Source of the DNA: Candidatus Parvarchaeota archaeon
GTDB taxonomy: Archaea > Nanobdellota > Nanobdellia > WJKC01
Reading direction: 5' to 3'
Assembly: GCA_030615175.1 (NCBI GenBank)
Contig: JAUWZX010000004.1
Coordinates: 1 to 44,326 of the forward strand
DNA: 44,326 bases
Positions within the stretch are counted from its first letter, which is position 1; every line of letters starts with the position of its first letter. Both the position numbers and the translations under genes were made by a program. Below are positions 22,783-30,668 of this stretch, in pieces. The notes under the pieces were generated by a model, which saw only the letters and a list, made by a program, of their open reading frames with translations, was not told the DNA's origin and searched no databases.

Positions 22783-24147
22783 ATGGTCTTAAAGAACTTT
22801 GGAAACGCGTTAAAAGAAAGCATACGTAAGCTAATCTCCAAAGTAATAATAGATAAGAAAAGCATTAATGAATTCATCAGTGACATTCAGCGCGCAATGA
22901 TAACAGGCGACGTTGACGTAAAACTCGTATTCGAACTGACAAAGAAAATAAAAAATGAAATACTGAAAAGCAAGGCATTCTCAAAAAAAGAACAAGTAGT
23001 GAAAATAGTTTATAACAACTTAGTTAAATTCCTTGGCAGTGAAGGAGGAAGGATTGACACAGGCAAGAAACCGCTGAAAATACTGCTGATAGGGACTTTC
23101 GGGTCAGGCAAGACAACGACTTGCGGTAAACTAGCAAAGTACTTCAAGAAAAAAGGATTAAAGACAGCACTACTAGCACTTGACACGTTCAGGCCTGCAG
23201 CAGTAGAGCAATTAGAACAAATAGGAAGCAAAGCCCAGGTAACAGTAATGCTTAACAAGAAGGAGAAAAAAGCTCATAAGATAGTGAAAGAATTCAAAGA
23301 CTCATTTAAGAAATATAACCTTATAATCGCGGACTCAGCAGGAAGAGACAGCCTTGACAAGGACTTAATCAAGGAAATTAAATCAATACATAAAGCATTA
23401 AATCCTGATGAAATATTACTAATCATTCCTGCAGACATGGGTCAGGCAGCGCGCACTCAAGCAGTTGAATTCCACAAAGCACTAGGCATAACAGGAATAA
23501 TAATCACTAAACTTGACGGCACGGCAAAAGGAGGAGGCGCGTTATCAGCATGCGCTGCATCAGAAGCACCGGTAAAATTCATAGGCACTGGCGAAGGACT
23601 TAATGATTTTGAATTATTTAATCCGAAAAGATTCGTGTCAAGATTACTTGGCATGGGTGACTTGGAAACATTACTGGAAAAAGCTCATGAAGAATTAGAC
23701 CTGAATGAAGTAAAGGACTTAGGTGAGAAATTCTTCTCAGGCAAATTTAACTTAATGGACTTATACCAGCAATTACAAGCAGTACGCAAGTTAGGCAGTT
23801 TCTCCAAAATCCTTAACTTAATACCAGGCGCTGGCACGATAAAACTGCCTAAAGGCATGCTTGACTTGCAGGAAGATAACGTGAAGAAATTCAAACACTT
23901 AATGGACTCAATGACTAAGGAAGAATTAGAGAATCCTAAAGTACTGAATACTTCAAGAATTGAACGCGCAGCCAAAGGAGCAGGCAATGAAGTCAAGGAT
24001 GTCAGATTACTCTTAAAACAGTACGGTCAGATGAAAAACATGGTTAAGAAACTGCAAGGCGGCAACTTAAAGAAGATGATGAAGAAACTAGGCATCAAGA
24101 ACTTGAAAGCGCTTGAAGGAATGGACTTAGGAGGCTTAGAAACATGA
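22783..24147 (+). CDS. srp54: Signal recognition particle 54 kDa protein
   Basis: SRP54 binds signal peptides and 7S RNA and targets ribosomes to FtsY. The N domain (1-95) precedes the GTPase motifs: LIGTFGSGKTTTCGKLA, DTFRPAAVEQLEQI, IIADSAGRDSLDKDL, IITKLDGTAKGGGALS. The methionine-rich M domain follows (about 310-454), with PGAGTIKLPKGMLDLQ, RIERAAKGAGNEVKDV and a Met/Lys-rich end. G3 reads DSAGR instead of the usual DTAGR, a mild change. Length of 454 is normal. Its stop overlaps the start of a small cysteine-rich gene. Confidence 0.96.
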   Translation: MVLKNFGNALKESIRKLISKVIIDKKSINEFISDIQRAMITGDVDVKLVFELTKKIKNEILKSKAFSKKEQVVKIVYNNLVKFLGSEGGRIDTGKKPLKILLIGTFGSGKTTTCGKLAKYFKKKGLKTALLALDTFRPAAVEQLEQIGSKAQVTVMLNKKEKKAHKIVKEFKDSFKKYNLIIADSAGRDSLDKDLIKEIKSIHKALNPDEILLIIPADMGQAARTQAVEFHKALGITGIIITKLDGTAKGGGALSACAASEAPVKFIGTGEGLNDFELFNPKRFVSRLLGMGDLETLLEKAHEELDLNEVKDLGEKFFSGKFNLMDLYQQLQAVRKLGSFSKILNLIPGAGTIKLPKGMLDLQEDNVKKFKHLMDSMTKEELENPKVLNTSRIERAAKGAGNEVKDVRLLLKQYGQMKNMVKKLQGGNLKKMMKKLGIKNLKALEGMDLGGLET

Positions 24148-24281
24148 AGTGCACTAAATGCAAGAAGAAAATTAAAACAACATTCCTGAACAAGATTATA
24201 GGCACATACATTAAAGGAAAACCCTACTGCAAGGACTGCCAGAAGAAAATAAATAAGAAAATAAAAAAAATTACTTCTTAA
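24144..24281 (+). CDS. Small lysine-rich zinc-binding protein
   Basis: ATG 24144 overlaps the srp54 stop (ATGA), and the frame runs 45 residues to TAA 24279-24281. It has CTKCKKK at the start and YCKDCQKK later, 23 residues between the pairs, with about a third lysine. It is too short for an automatic gene caller, but the overlap coupling and the paired cysteines argue it is real. A zinc knuckle that contacts RNA is plausible. It overlaps the next convergent gene by 11 bases. Confidence 0.6.
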   Translation: MKCTKCKKKIKTTFLNKIIGTYIKGKPYCKDCQKKINKKIKKITS

Positions 24282-24549
24282 TCAAAGGACACCAAGTTAA
24301 TACACAGTTATAAGTCAATGCGAAAATTAATCCGAAAACGAATCCATCAATAGCAGCCCATAAAGCGCCAATAAAGATTCCAATCAAAGTCACGCTATAA
24401 CCAATGTAAAGACTGCTAATAGAACTCACTAAAGGAGTAGCCCAGCCAAACAAACTAATAACTCCAAGCAATACAATACCAATAGTCCACGTGATTAACG
24501 AAGCACCACTAAAAGCCCACACATTTAATTTAGGCAACCTCGAAGCCAT
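24271..24549 (-). CDS. Small membrane protein (archaeal holin-like family)
   Basis: The 92 residues contain two or three membrane helices, including FSGASLITWTIGIVLLGVIS and VTLIGIFIGALWAAIDGFVFGLIFALTYN. The SSLYIGYSVTLIGIFIGALWAAIDGF block resembles small archaeal proteins that databases often label bacteriophage holin. There is no phage context here, so that name should not be taken as function. The C-terminus overlaps the small zinc-protein gene by 11 bases. Confidence 0.65.
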   Translation of the reverse strand: MASRLPKLNVWAFSGASLITWTIGIVLLGVISLFGWATPLVSSISSLYIGYSVTLIGIFIGALWAAIDGFVFGLIFALTYNCVLTWCPLIKK

Positions 24550-24582
24550 GAAAGATTATTAATCATTAAAGCATTTAATACT

Positions 24583-24942
24583 TTGCTCATGAAAGGCATT
24601 TACATACTGTTAATAAAGATTAAAAAGAACTTAAAAATAAAGATTGGCTCACTCGGAGTCATTGAATTTAACAAAGGCTGCTATGCTTACGTTGGCTCAA
24701 GCCAGAATAACTTAATAAAAAGAGTGCACAGGCATTACTCAAATAATAAGAAGATTCACTGGCACATTGACTACTTACTCAATAATGATGAAACAGTTAT
24801 TAAAAGCGTTTACTGCAAGGAATTAAGCAAGGAATGGGAATGCAGGATTGCCAAGGAATTAAGTGATAAAGGAGAAATAGTGCAAGGATTCGGGAGCAGT
24901 GACTGCAAATGCAGCAGTCACTTAATTAAAATAGGAATGTAA
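24583..24942 (+). CDS. DUF123 (GIY-YIG-like) protein
   Basis: The sequence has the features of DUF123: KGIYILLIKI, SLGVIEFNKGCYAYVGSSQNNLIKRVHRH, KKIHWHIDYLL and the C-terminal GFGSSDCKCSSHLIKI. In several archaea this domain is fused to the C-terminus of an endonuclease III-like glycosylase; here it stands alone (119 residues). ATG 24589 is an equally good start. The conserved YVGS, arginine and HWHIDY suggest a nuclease-like active site, but activity has not been established to my knowledge. Its end is two bases from proS on the other strand. Confidence 0.85.
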   Translation: MLMKGIYILLIKIKKNLKIKIGSLGVIEFNKGCYAYVGSSQNNLIKRVHRHYSNNKKIHWHIDYLLNNDETVIKSVYCKELSKEWECRIAKELSDKGEIVQGFGSSDCKCSSHLIKIGM

Positions 24943-24943
24943 T

Positions 24944-26407
24944 CTAGTACTCCCTTGCAATGTAAACAACGCTTTCAGCCTTACTGCCGCACGCAACGCA
25001 CTTAGTCCACGGCCGCTCCTCAACATCAATCCTCACGCCCCTCACTTCAGCAGTTAAATCACTCTTAATCTTATTAGCGCACTTAAAACCATTCATGCCA
25101 ATAGAACAATAAGATGCCCTGGCAATCCTCCTGTCACCAATCACCTTCTTTAACCCGGAATAATCATTAACAGTCACAATACAATCCTTAAACTCCTTGT
25201 CAGCCTGCCTGATTAAAGTACTGGTGATTTCATCACCCAGCTTCCTAATACCCTTTAATGCAGACCTCTTAATCACCTTCTTCGTTCTCAAGTCACGCCT
25301 ATAAACAGTAACAGTCTTATTTTTAACTTCTTTAACTCCAACCTCAAACCTTACTGGAACTCCCTTCATCTCCCAGTAATAATACTTACTCCCAGGCATT
25401 TTATCACCATCATCAATCACAACCCTTAAACCATTCTTTACTAACTCACCCTTCAAGTCATTACAATACTTCAAAACTGCCTTCTCAGAACCCTTACTGA
25501 TTATTGGAATAATAATGACCTGCACAGGAGCGAGATTGAAAGGCAGTCTTAAACCATTATTATCACCATGCACTGCAATAAGAGAAGCATAAATCCTTGA
25601 AATAGCAGGTCCATAACAAGTCTGCCAGCCATACCTCTTCACCTCATCCTTATCAGTGAAAGTAATATTAAACGGTTTAGAAAACTTCTGTCCAAGCAAA
25701 TGAGTTGAAGGCTGCTGCATTACCTTGCCGTCAGGCATTACCACATCACAAGCATAAGTGTACTCAGCGCCAGGGAACTTATCCCACTCAGGCCTCTTAA
25801 AGTGAATGAATGGAATGCCAAAAACACCACTAATAACCCGCTTGGACATCCCTAAATCCTCCCTCACCTGAGCCTCCGCTTCCTCACGGGAAGCGAAAAC
25901 GTCATGCGCCTCAATCCAGTAAAACTCCCTTGTCCTAATGAACGGTTTAGTGGCCTTAGTCTCCCACCTGAAAACATTAGCGCGCTGATACAACTTTAAC
26001 GGCAAATCCTTCCAACTCCTAACCCATAACTCATACATCTGATAAAAAGCAGTCTCTGAAGTTGACCTGAGCGCATACCTCTGCCCAAGTTTCTTGCGCT
26101 TACCAACCTCTGTAACAAAAATTAATTCAGGCATGAATCCAATAACGTGCTCCGCCTCCTTCCTATAACTTGACTCAGGAATTAATAAAGGAAAATAACA
26201 AGGTTTATGACCAGTTAACTGCAGCTCCCTCTCATAAATATCATACATTAACTCCATCGTTATAACTGACCACGGCCTGAAAACGTAAAACCCCTTAAGA
26301 TTATAACGGTCATCAACTAATTCAGCAACCCTGACAATAGTATTATACCACTTTGAAAAATCCTTCCTCTTATTAATATTAAATGTTTCAACATCCTTCC
26401 CAGCCAT
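24944..26407 (-). CDS. proS: Prolyl-tRNA synthetase, archaeal/eukaryotic type
   Basis: ProS attaches proline to tRNA-Pro. Class II motifs are visible: motif 1 with GFYVFRPWSVITMELMYDI, motif 2 in YQRANVFRWETKATKPFIRTREFYWIEAHDVF, motif 3 in GLRLPFNLAPVQVIIIPI. The anticodon-binding domain follows, and a C-terminal zinc-like domain with CSIGMNGFKCANK and TKCVACGSKAESVVYIAREY closes the protein. The C-terminal aromatic tyrosine is typical of this archaeal form, which lacks the bacterial editing insertion. Length of 487 is normal. Codons follow the T/G-ending minus-strand pattern. Confidence 0.96.
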   Translation of the reverse strand: MAGKDVETFNINKRKDFSKWYNTIVRVAELVDDRYNLKGFYVFRPWSVITMELMYDIYERELQLTGHKPCYFPLLIPESSYRKEAEHVIGFMPELIFVTEVGKRKKLGQRYALRSTSETAFYQMYELWVRSWKDLPLKLYQRANVFRWETKATKPFIRTREFYWIEAHDVFASREEAEAQVREDLGMSKRVISGVFGIPFIHFKRPEWDKFPGAEYTYACDVVMPDGKVMQQPSTHLLGQKFSKPFNITFTDKDEVKRYGWQTCYGPAISRIYASLIAVHGDNNGLRLPFNLAPVQVIIIPIISKGSEKAVLKYCNDLKGELVKNGLRVVIDDGDKMPGSKYYYWEMKGVPVRFEVGVKEVKNKTVTVYRRDLRTKKVIKRSALKGIRKLGDEITSTLIRQADKEFKDCIVTVNDYSGLKKVIGDRRIARASYCSIGMNGFKCANKIKSDLTAEVRGVRIDVEERPWTKCVACGSKAESVVYIAREY

Positions 26408-26487
26408 GAATGCTTAGAAGATGATAATAACTTAAAAAACTTACTTAACACAGCATTTTTTCGAAAAGATTATTAAACTAATCATCC

Positions 26488-27831
26488 ATGATTTATAACT
26501 CAATGATTGAATCAATTAAGAAAACAATAGCTGATAATAACATCAAGTTCGTGCGATTACTATTCACCGACATATTCGGCAAATTAAAAAGCTGCGAAAT
26601 ACCTATAGAACGCCTGCAAAAAGCCTTAAATGAAGGAATTGGTTTTGACGGCTCATCAGTTCAGGGATGGACAAGGGTTCATGAAAGCGACATGCTGTTA
26701 AAACCAGACATTAAAACCTTCAGAATCCTAAGTTATAAAGAACAGCAATTAACGCGCACAGCAGGCATTTTCTGCGACATAGTAACCCCTAACAACCAGC
26801 CATTTGAAGGAGACCCCAGATTCATTCTAAAAAAAGTCCTGGCTGAAGCTGAAAGCATGGGCTTAGAGTACAGGACAGGACCAGAACTTGAATTCTACTT
26901 ATTCAAGAAAACAGACCTTGATGAAGGACGCGTCAAGCCATTAGACGCAGGAGACTACTTTGACCTGGCACCACTAGACAATAGCGCGAGTATTAGGAAA
27001 AGAATAATTAATGCTCTTGAAAGAAGGATAAGAGTGCCTGTTGAAATGAGCCATCATGAATGCGGTCCAGGCCAGCATGAAATTGACATAAAGTACGGGC
27101 AAGCCATTAACATGGCTGACAGCATCATGCTGTCAAAATACCTTATTAAAAGGATTTGCTCTGATGAAGGATTATACGCTTCTTTCATGCCAAAACCCGT
27201 TTACGGCATCCCTGGTTCAGGAATGCACATTCATCAAAGCCTGTGGAGTAAAGGAGTTAACGCATTCCACAAAGAAGATGACAAATACAGGTTAAGCAGA
27301 ACAGCATACAGCTTCCTTGCAGGGCAGTTAAAACACATTAAAGCCATAACCTGCATTACTAACCCAATAATTAATTCTTATAAACGATTAGTCTCAGGCT
27401 TCGAAGCACCAGTCTATATCTGCTGGGCTAGGATGAACAGGTCAGCGCTCATTAGAATCCCATTAAGCAAGAATGATAAAAGCACCAGGCTTGAATTAAG
27501 AAGCCCTGACCCCTCATGCAATCCATACTTAGCCATGGCAGTCATGCTCAAAGCAGGGATTAACGGCATTAAAAACAATCTTAAACCATCAAAACCAATC
27601 GAAGAAAATGTTTATGACTTCAATAAAGCAAAACTAGCCGAGCACTACATTAACACGCTGCCAAAAACAATTCATGAAGCAACCATGGAACTGAAAAAAG
27701 ATGAAACAGTGCAAAGCGTTCTAGGCAAATTCATAACAAACAAGATAATAGAAGCCAATGAAACCATCTGGAAAGAATACAGCACTCAAGTAACTGATTA
27801 TGAAATTAAAAAATACCTGCCAATACTATAA
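26488..27831 (+). CDS. glnA: Glutamine synthetase type I
   Basis: The enzyme makes glutamine from glutamate, ammonia and ATP. Signature motifs are present: IGFDGSSVQGW, GPELEFYLFKK, HHECGPGQHEIDIKYG, PKPVYGIPGSGMHIHQSLW (ATP and ammonium sites) and TRLELRSPDPSCNPYLAMA near the C-terminus. The 447-residue length fits the GSI-alpha dodecamer type. It stands alone with its own promoter and no nearby PII or glutamate synthase gene. The usual adenylylation tyrosine region is not clearly conserved, as expected for GSI-alpha. Confidence 0.96.
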   Translation: MIYNSMIESIKKTIADNNIKFVRLLFTDIFGKLKSCEIPIERLQKALNEGIGFDGSSVQGWTRVHESDMLLKPDIKTFRILSYKEQQLTRTAGIFCDIVTPNNQPFEGDPRFILKKVLAEAESMGLEYRTGPELEFYLFKKTDLDEGRVKPLDAGDYFDLAPLDNSASIRKRIINALERRIRVPVEMSHHECGPGQHEIDIKYGQAINMADSIMLSKYLIKRICSDEGLYASFMPKPVYGIPGSGMHIHQSLWSKGVNAFHKEDDKYRLSRTAYSFLAGQLKHIKAITCITNPIINSYKRLVSGFEAPVYICWARMNRSALIRIPLSKNDKSTRLELRSPDPSCNPYLAMAVMLKAGINGIKNNLKPSKPIEENVYDFNKAKLAEHYINTLPKTIHEATMELKKDETVQSVLGKFITNKIIEANETIWKEYSTQVTDYEIKKYLPIL

Positions 27832-27865
27832 TTAATCATCAAATAATTTACTACTAATATCATGA

Positions 27866-28588
27866 TTAATCATCCAGAAATCTTAAGGACTTCAACTCCC
27901 CTTCCTCCTCCTCCATTAAAGCCTCCTTAACGCCCGCAGTGCATGATAATTTATTCCTTATTAACCATAAATCTGAAGGAATCACCTTCTCTTTACCTAA
28001 CCCTTTAATGCTGAACCATTTAAGTCTTCCATGACCAGACTCCTTAAAACGCGCAGGGCATTGTTCTGGCATCATGACTTTAGTGAAGAATAAAATAAAA
28101 CCATGCTTAATCATGCCGCCATCCATAACCCTCTCATGCAGCACAGCATTCAATGAAGAGTAATTCACATTCAACGAAGTCTTAGTCCTGACCAGCCTTA
28201 ATGCAGCATCCTTAAAACTCTCCTCTAAACCCATCTTGCCCCCAATCATGCCCCAGTAACCCTTATACGGCCTCTTATTCCTCTTAATTAAAAGAATCTT
28301 ATCATCATTAATAATGGCTGCAAGCACGACTGGCAGGACGCCAACCATGCTCCCAGTTATGTAAGGGAACACCGGCATGTACTTCTCAGCATTCTTAGTT
28401 AACTGATAATAATCACCTTTCTTCTCTATTAAACCATGCTCCACTAGTATTCCTAAATGATAAGCAATCATGTTAGAACGTATTCCAACCCCCTTCTCTA
28501 TTTCACTAAACCTCAACCTGGTCTCGTTCAGAAACAATTTAAATATCTGTTCCCTCTCCTCCTTAACAAGACTCCCCGAGTGATTCAT
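27866..28588 (-). CDS. Winged-helix regulator fused to a catalytically dead Nudix domain
   Basis: Residues 8-70 form a winged helix (RSNMIAYHLGILVEHGLIEKKGDYYQLT). Residues about 84-215 have a Nudix fold with VLAAIINDDKILLIKR and WGMIGGKMG. The Nudix box should read G-x5-E-x7-REUxEExGU, but here G117, E123 and R131 are followed by LVRTKTSL, so the metal-binding glutamates are gone. A dead Nudix fused to an HTH is the logic of NrtR regulators (there Nudix first, HTH second; here reversed). It is divergent, 63 bases apart, from an intact Nudix gene, which is the natural target. The ligand is unknown. Confidence 0.85.
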   Translation of the reverse strand: MNHSGSLVKEEREQIFKLFLNETRLRFSEIEKGVGIRSNMIAYHLGILVEHGLIEKKGDYYQLTKNAEKYMPVFPYITGSMVGVLPVVLAAIINDDKILLIKRNKRPYKGYWGMIGGKMGLEESFKDAALRLVRTKTSLNVNYSSLNAVLHERVMDGGMIKHGFILFFTKVMMPEQCPARFKESGHGRLKWFSIKGLGKEKVIPSDLWLIRNKLSCTAGVKEALMEEEEGELKSLRFLDD

Positions 28589-28651
28589 TATTACTCAAAT
28601 TAATTCGAGGAATAACTTAAATACTTTTTCATAATAAATTACAAAATTAAA

Positions 28652-29140
28652 ATGAATATTAACAAAGCGCATTACGTTGTTGTTACAGGCATAATCATAA
28701 AGGACGGGAAATTCTTAATCACTAAAAGAGCGCCAACAGAAAAAGCATTCCCGAACTTATGGACTGTCCCTGGAGGCAAATTAGAATTAAAAGATTATGA
28801 AGGCAGGCAGAAAGACACTAACTCCCACTGGTATAACATATTTGAAGAATTACTGAAAAGAGAGGTTAAGGAGGAAACGAGTCTGGACATTAAGAACATT
28901 AAATACTTAACAAGCCTTGTTTTCATAAGACCTGACGGAATACCAACAGTAGTTGTCAGCTTATTCGCAGAACACTATAATGGTGCAGTAAAATTAAATG
29001 ATGAGTCAATAGATTACGCCTGGGTGACATTAGATGAAGCAAGAAATTATGAATTAATTGACGGGATTTACGAAGAACTGGAAATGCTTGACAAGCACTT
29101 GAAAGGAGGGCAAATAATTGAATGGAAAAAAAGAATTTAA
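28652..29140 (+). CDS. Nudix hydrolase with an insertion in the Nudix box
   Basis: The catalytic half is intact ([12 protein letters not shown], residues 69-80 with Glu-71, 74 and 75) and is preceded by [16 protein letters not shown]. About 16 extra residues (around 47-62, including [12 protein letters not shown]) separate the glycine and the REVKEE helix, longer than the standard box spacing. The substrate is unspecified: [20 protein letters not shown] resembles MutT-like and ADP-sugar-like enzymes. At 162 residues it is a single domain. It is divergent from the HTH/dead-Nudix regulator and its stop overlaps the end of radA by four bases. Confidence 0.86.
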   Translation: MNINKAHYVVVTGIIIKDGKFLITKRAPTEKAFPNLWTVPGGKLELKDYEGRQKDTNSHWYNIFEELLKREVKEETSLDIKNIKYLTSLVFIRPDGIPTVVVSLFAEHYNGAVKLNDESIDYAWVTLDEARNYELIDGIYEELEMLDKHLKGGQIIEWKKRI

Positions 29141-30138
29141 TCCTCAATTCCCTTCTCAGTGACCCTGAAAATGCATTCACCGTCAGGAAGGCATGGACTA
29201 TCTATTAAGCGCGCTATCCTCTTATCGCCACGGGACTTGCGCAAGTACAGTCTGTACGTCGAGGCGTGCGCAAGTATGTTCCCACCGACAGCAGTGGTTG
29301 GGTCTCCGAAGAAAACATCAGGACGCGAAATGGCTTGATTAGTCACGAAAACTGCAATATTATAACGGTCAGCAAGCCGTTGAAGCAAGTGCAAGTGCTT
29401 GTTCAGTTTCTGCTGTCGGTCAGCCAGAGTGCCCCTGCCAATATACTCAGCGCGGAAAAGGCCTGTAAGTGAATCAATAATAATTATTTTAATAGGCCTG
29501 CCTTTCTTTTCTATTAAATCAGGAATTTTCTCAGCCAACAGCATTTGATGGTCTGTTGAGAACGCGCGGGCAACATGAATGCGGGATAATACTTTCTTAG
29601 GGTCAAGACCTCTGTGGCGCGCTAATTCATCAATTCGCCTGGTGCGGAAAGTATTCTCAGAATCAATAAGTATTGCGTCACCATCAAGACCGCCATCCTT
29701 CTCAGGTAACTGGACAGTAACGCATAACTGGAATGCTAATTGCGACTTTCCTGAACCAAACTTACCGAATACTTCTGTAATGCTCTGACTTTCAATGCCT
29801 TTACCGCCTAATAACTTGTCAAACTCATTGCTGCCAGTAGTTACGTAAGTCATAGAATCATTCTTCTCCATTAACTCAATGCCTGTTAAGAAATTCATAT
29901 TAAGACGCGAGCGCGCTTCATTAACTATTTTACGAGCAGTTGCCTCGCCAAGGTCAGCAGCGTCAGCAACTTCCCTGACAGGAGCAGTAGCTAAAGCCAT
30001 TAAGTCAATGAATCCTGCCTCTTCAAGTTTTTCAGCAGTCTTCGGGCCAACACCAGGCAAGGTCTCAATATCAACTACTTCAGGACTATCAATTACTTTC
30101 GGACTATCAATTACTTCTTCCTTGTCCTTTTCAGCCAT
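29137..30138 (-). CDS. radA: RadA DNA recombinase
   Basis: RadA is the archaeal RecA/Rad51 homologue for strand exchange. The helix-hairpin-helix N-domain ([25 protein letters not shown], 27-51) is followed by the core with Walker [12 protein letters not shown] (125-135), Walker [16 protein letters not shown] and the L2-region [28 protein letters not shown]. Walker A has GKFGSGKS where GEFGSGKT is usual, a small change. Length of 333 is normal. TTTTTTAAG (30162-30170) places a leaderless start at the ATG, and the 29-bp element ends five bases before it. Confidence 0.96.
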   Translation of the reverse strand: MAEKDKEEVIDSPKVIDSPEVVDIETLPGVGPKTAEKLEEAGFIDLMALATAPVREVADAADLGEATARKIVNEARSRLNMNFLTGIELMEKNDSMTYVTTGSNEFDKLLGGKGIESQSITEVFGKFGSGKSQLAFQLCVTVQLPEKDGGLDGDAILIDSENTFRTRRIDELARHRGLDPKKVLSRIHVARAFSTDHQMLLAEKIPDLIEKKGRPIKIIIIDSLTGLFRAEYIGRGTLADRQQKLNKHLHLLQRLADRYNIAVFVTNQAISRPDVFFGDPTTAVGGNILAHASTYRLYLRKSRGDKRIARLIDSPCLPDGECIFRVTEKGIED

Positions 30139-30175
30139 GATTAAGAACTTAAAAAGGAGTACTTAAAAAAGATTT

Positions 30176-30204
30176 GGATACCCTGTGTCCTGTTTTCCGG
30201 TAAT
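30176..30204 (-). promoter_or_regulatory. 29-bp conserved promoter element, copy 3 (radA / divergent gene)
   Basis: On the minus strand the element begins ATTACCGGA (30204-30196) and ends GGACAC, three bases, GTATCC (30190-30176). It points toward radA, ending five bases before its TATA box. The divergent plus-strand gene at 30254 has a TATA-like AAATATATT starting about 15 bases from the other end, so it may share the control. Confidence 0.75.
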
Positions 30205-30253
30205 CTGATAGAAAAGCAAATATATTAAAACTAATACTAACTGGAAAACGGGT

Positions 30254-30652
30254 ATGACAGGAGAAGATTATTTTAAAAAATTATTAAAGAAAGCTAAAAA
30301 GGAAGGGAAATCAGTCCCTGCAGAGGAAGTCTTAGAGAAATTCTCAGAAGCAGTCAAGGAAAGACAGCACATGACGAGAGTAGCTCTATGCAATTTACTT
30401 CTTAAACTGGAAATCAGTGACTTAGCGCAGCTAACTAAAAATGATTTCGTTAAAAAAGGAGTTATTGAAAACATTAAAGTCACCATTGACGCCTGCAAAT
30501 TTCTAGAAGACACTTATGAAACGCTTTACCTCCTGACCACGCATCCTGAAAGATATAATACCTGGAAAATTAATGCTGAAGAAGGACCTGTCTACCTTGC
30601 TGACTTAAAGGATGAATATAAAAAGAATGATAACAGTTTCTTATACATATAG
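30254..30652 (+). CDS. Hypothetical protein divergent from radA
   Basis: This 132-residue helical protein has no family I recognise. The N-terminal half is rich in Lys and Glu (EDYFKKLLKKAKKEGKSVPAEEVLEKFSEAVKERQ), and the middle, RVALCNLLLKLEISDLAQLTKNDFVKKGVIENIKVTIDACKFLEDTYETLYLL, reads as helices. It could be a small DNA- or protein-binding partner. The shared upstream region with radA and copy 3 of the regulatory element make a repair-related role possible, but that is inference from position only. Confidence 0.62.
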   Translation: MTGEDYFKKLLKKAKKEGKSVPAEEVLEKFSEAVKERQHMTRVALCNLLLKLEISDLAQLTKNDFVKKGVIENIKVTIDACKFLEDTYETLYLLTTHPERYNTWKINAEEGPVYLADLKDEYKKNDNSFLYI

Positions 30653-30668
30653 ACCTTTATAATCATAC

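Noticed and set aside
24271-24549. Phage holin, suggesting a prophage.
   Set aside because: The name is only a database habit for this small archaeal membrane family; no lysin, capsid, terminase or integrase is nearby.
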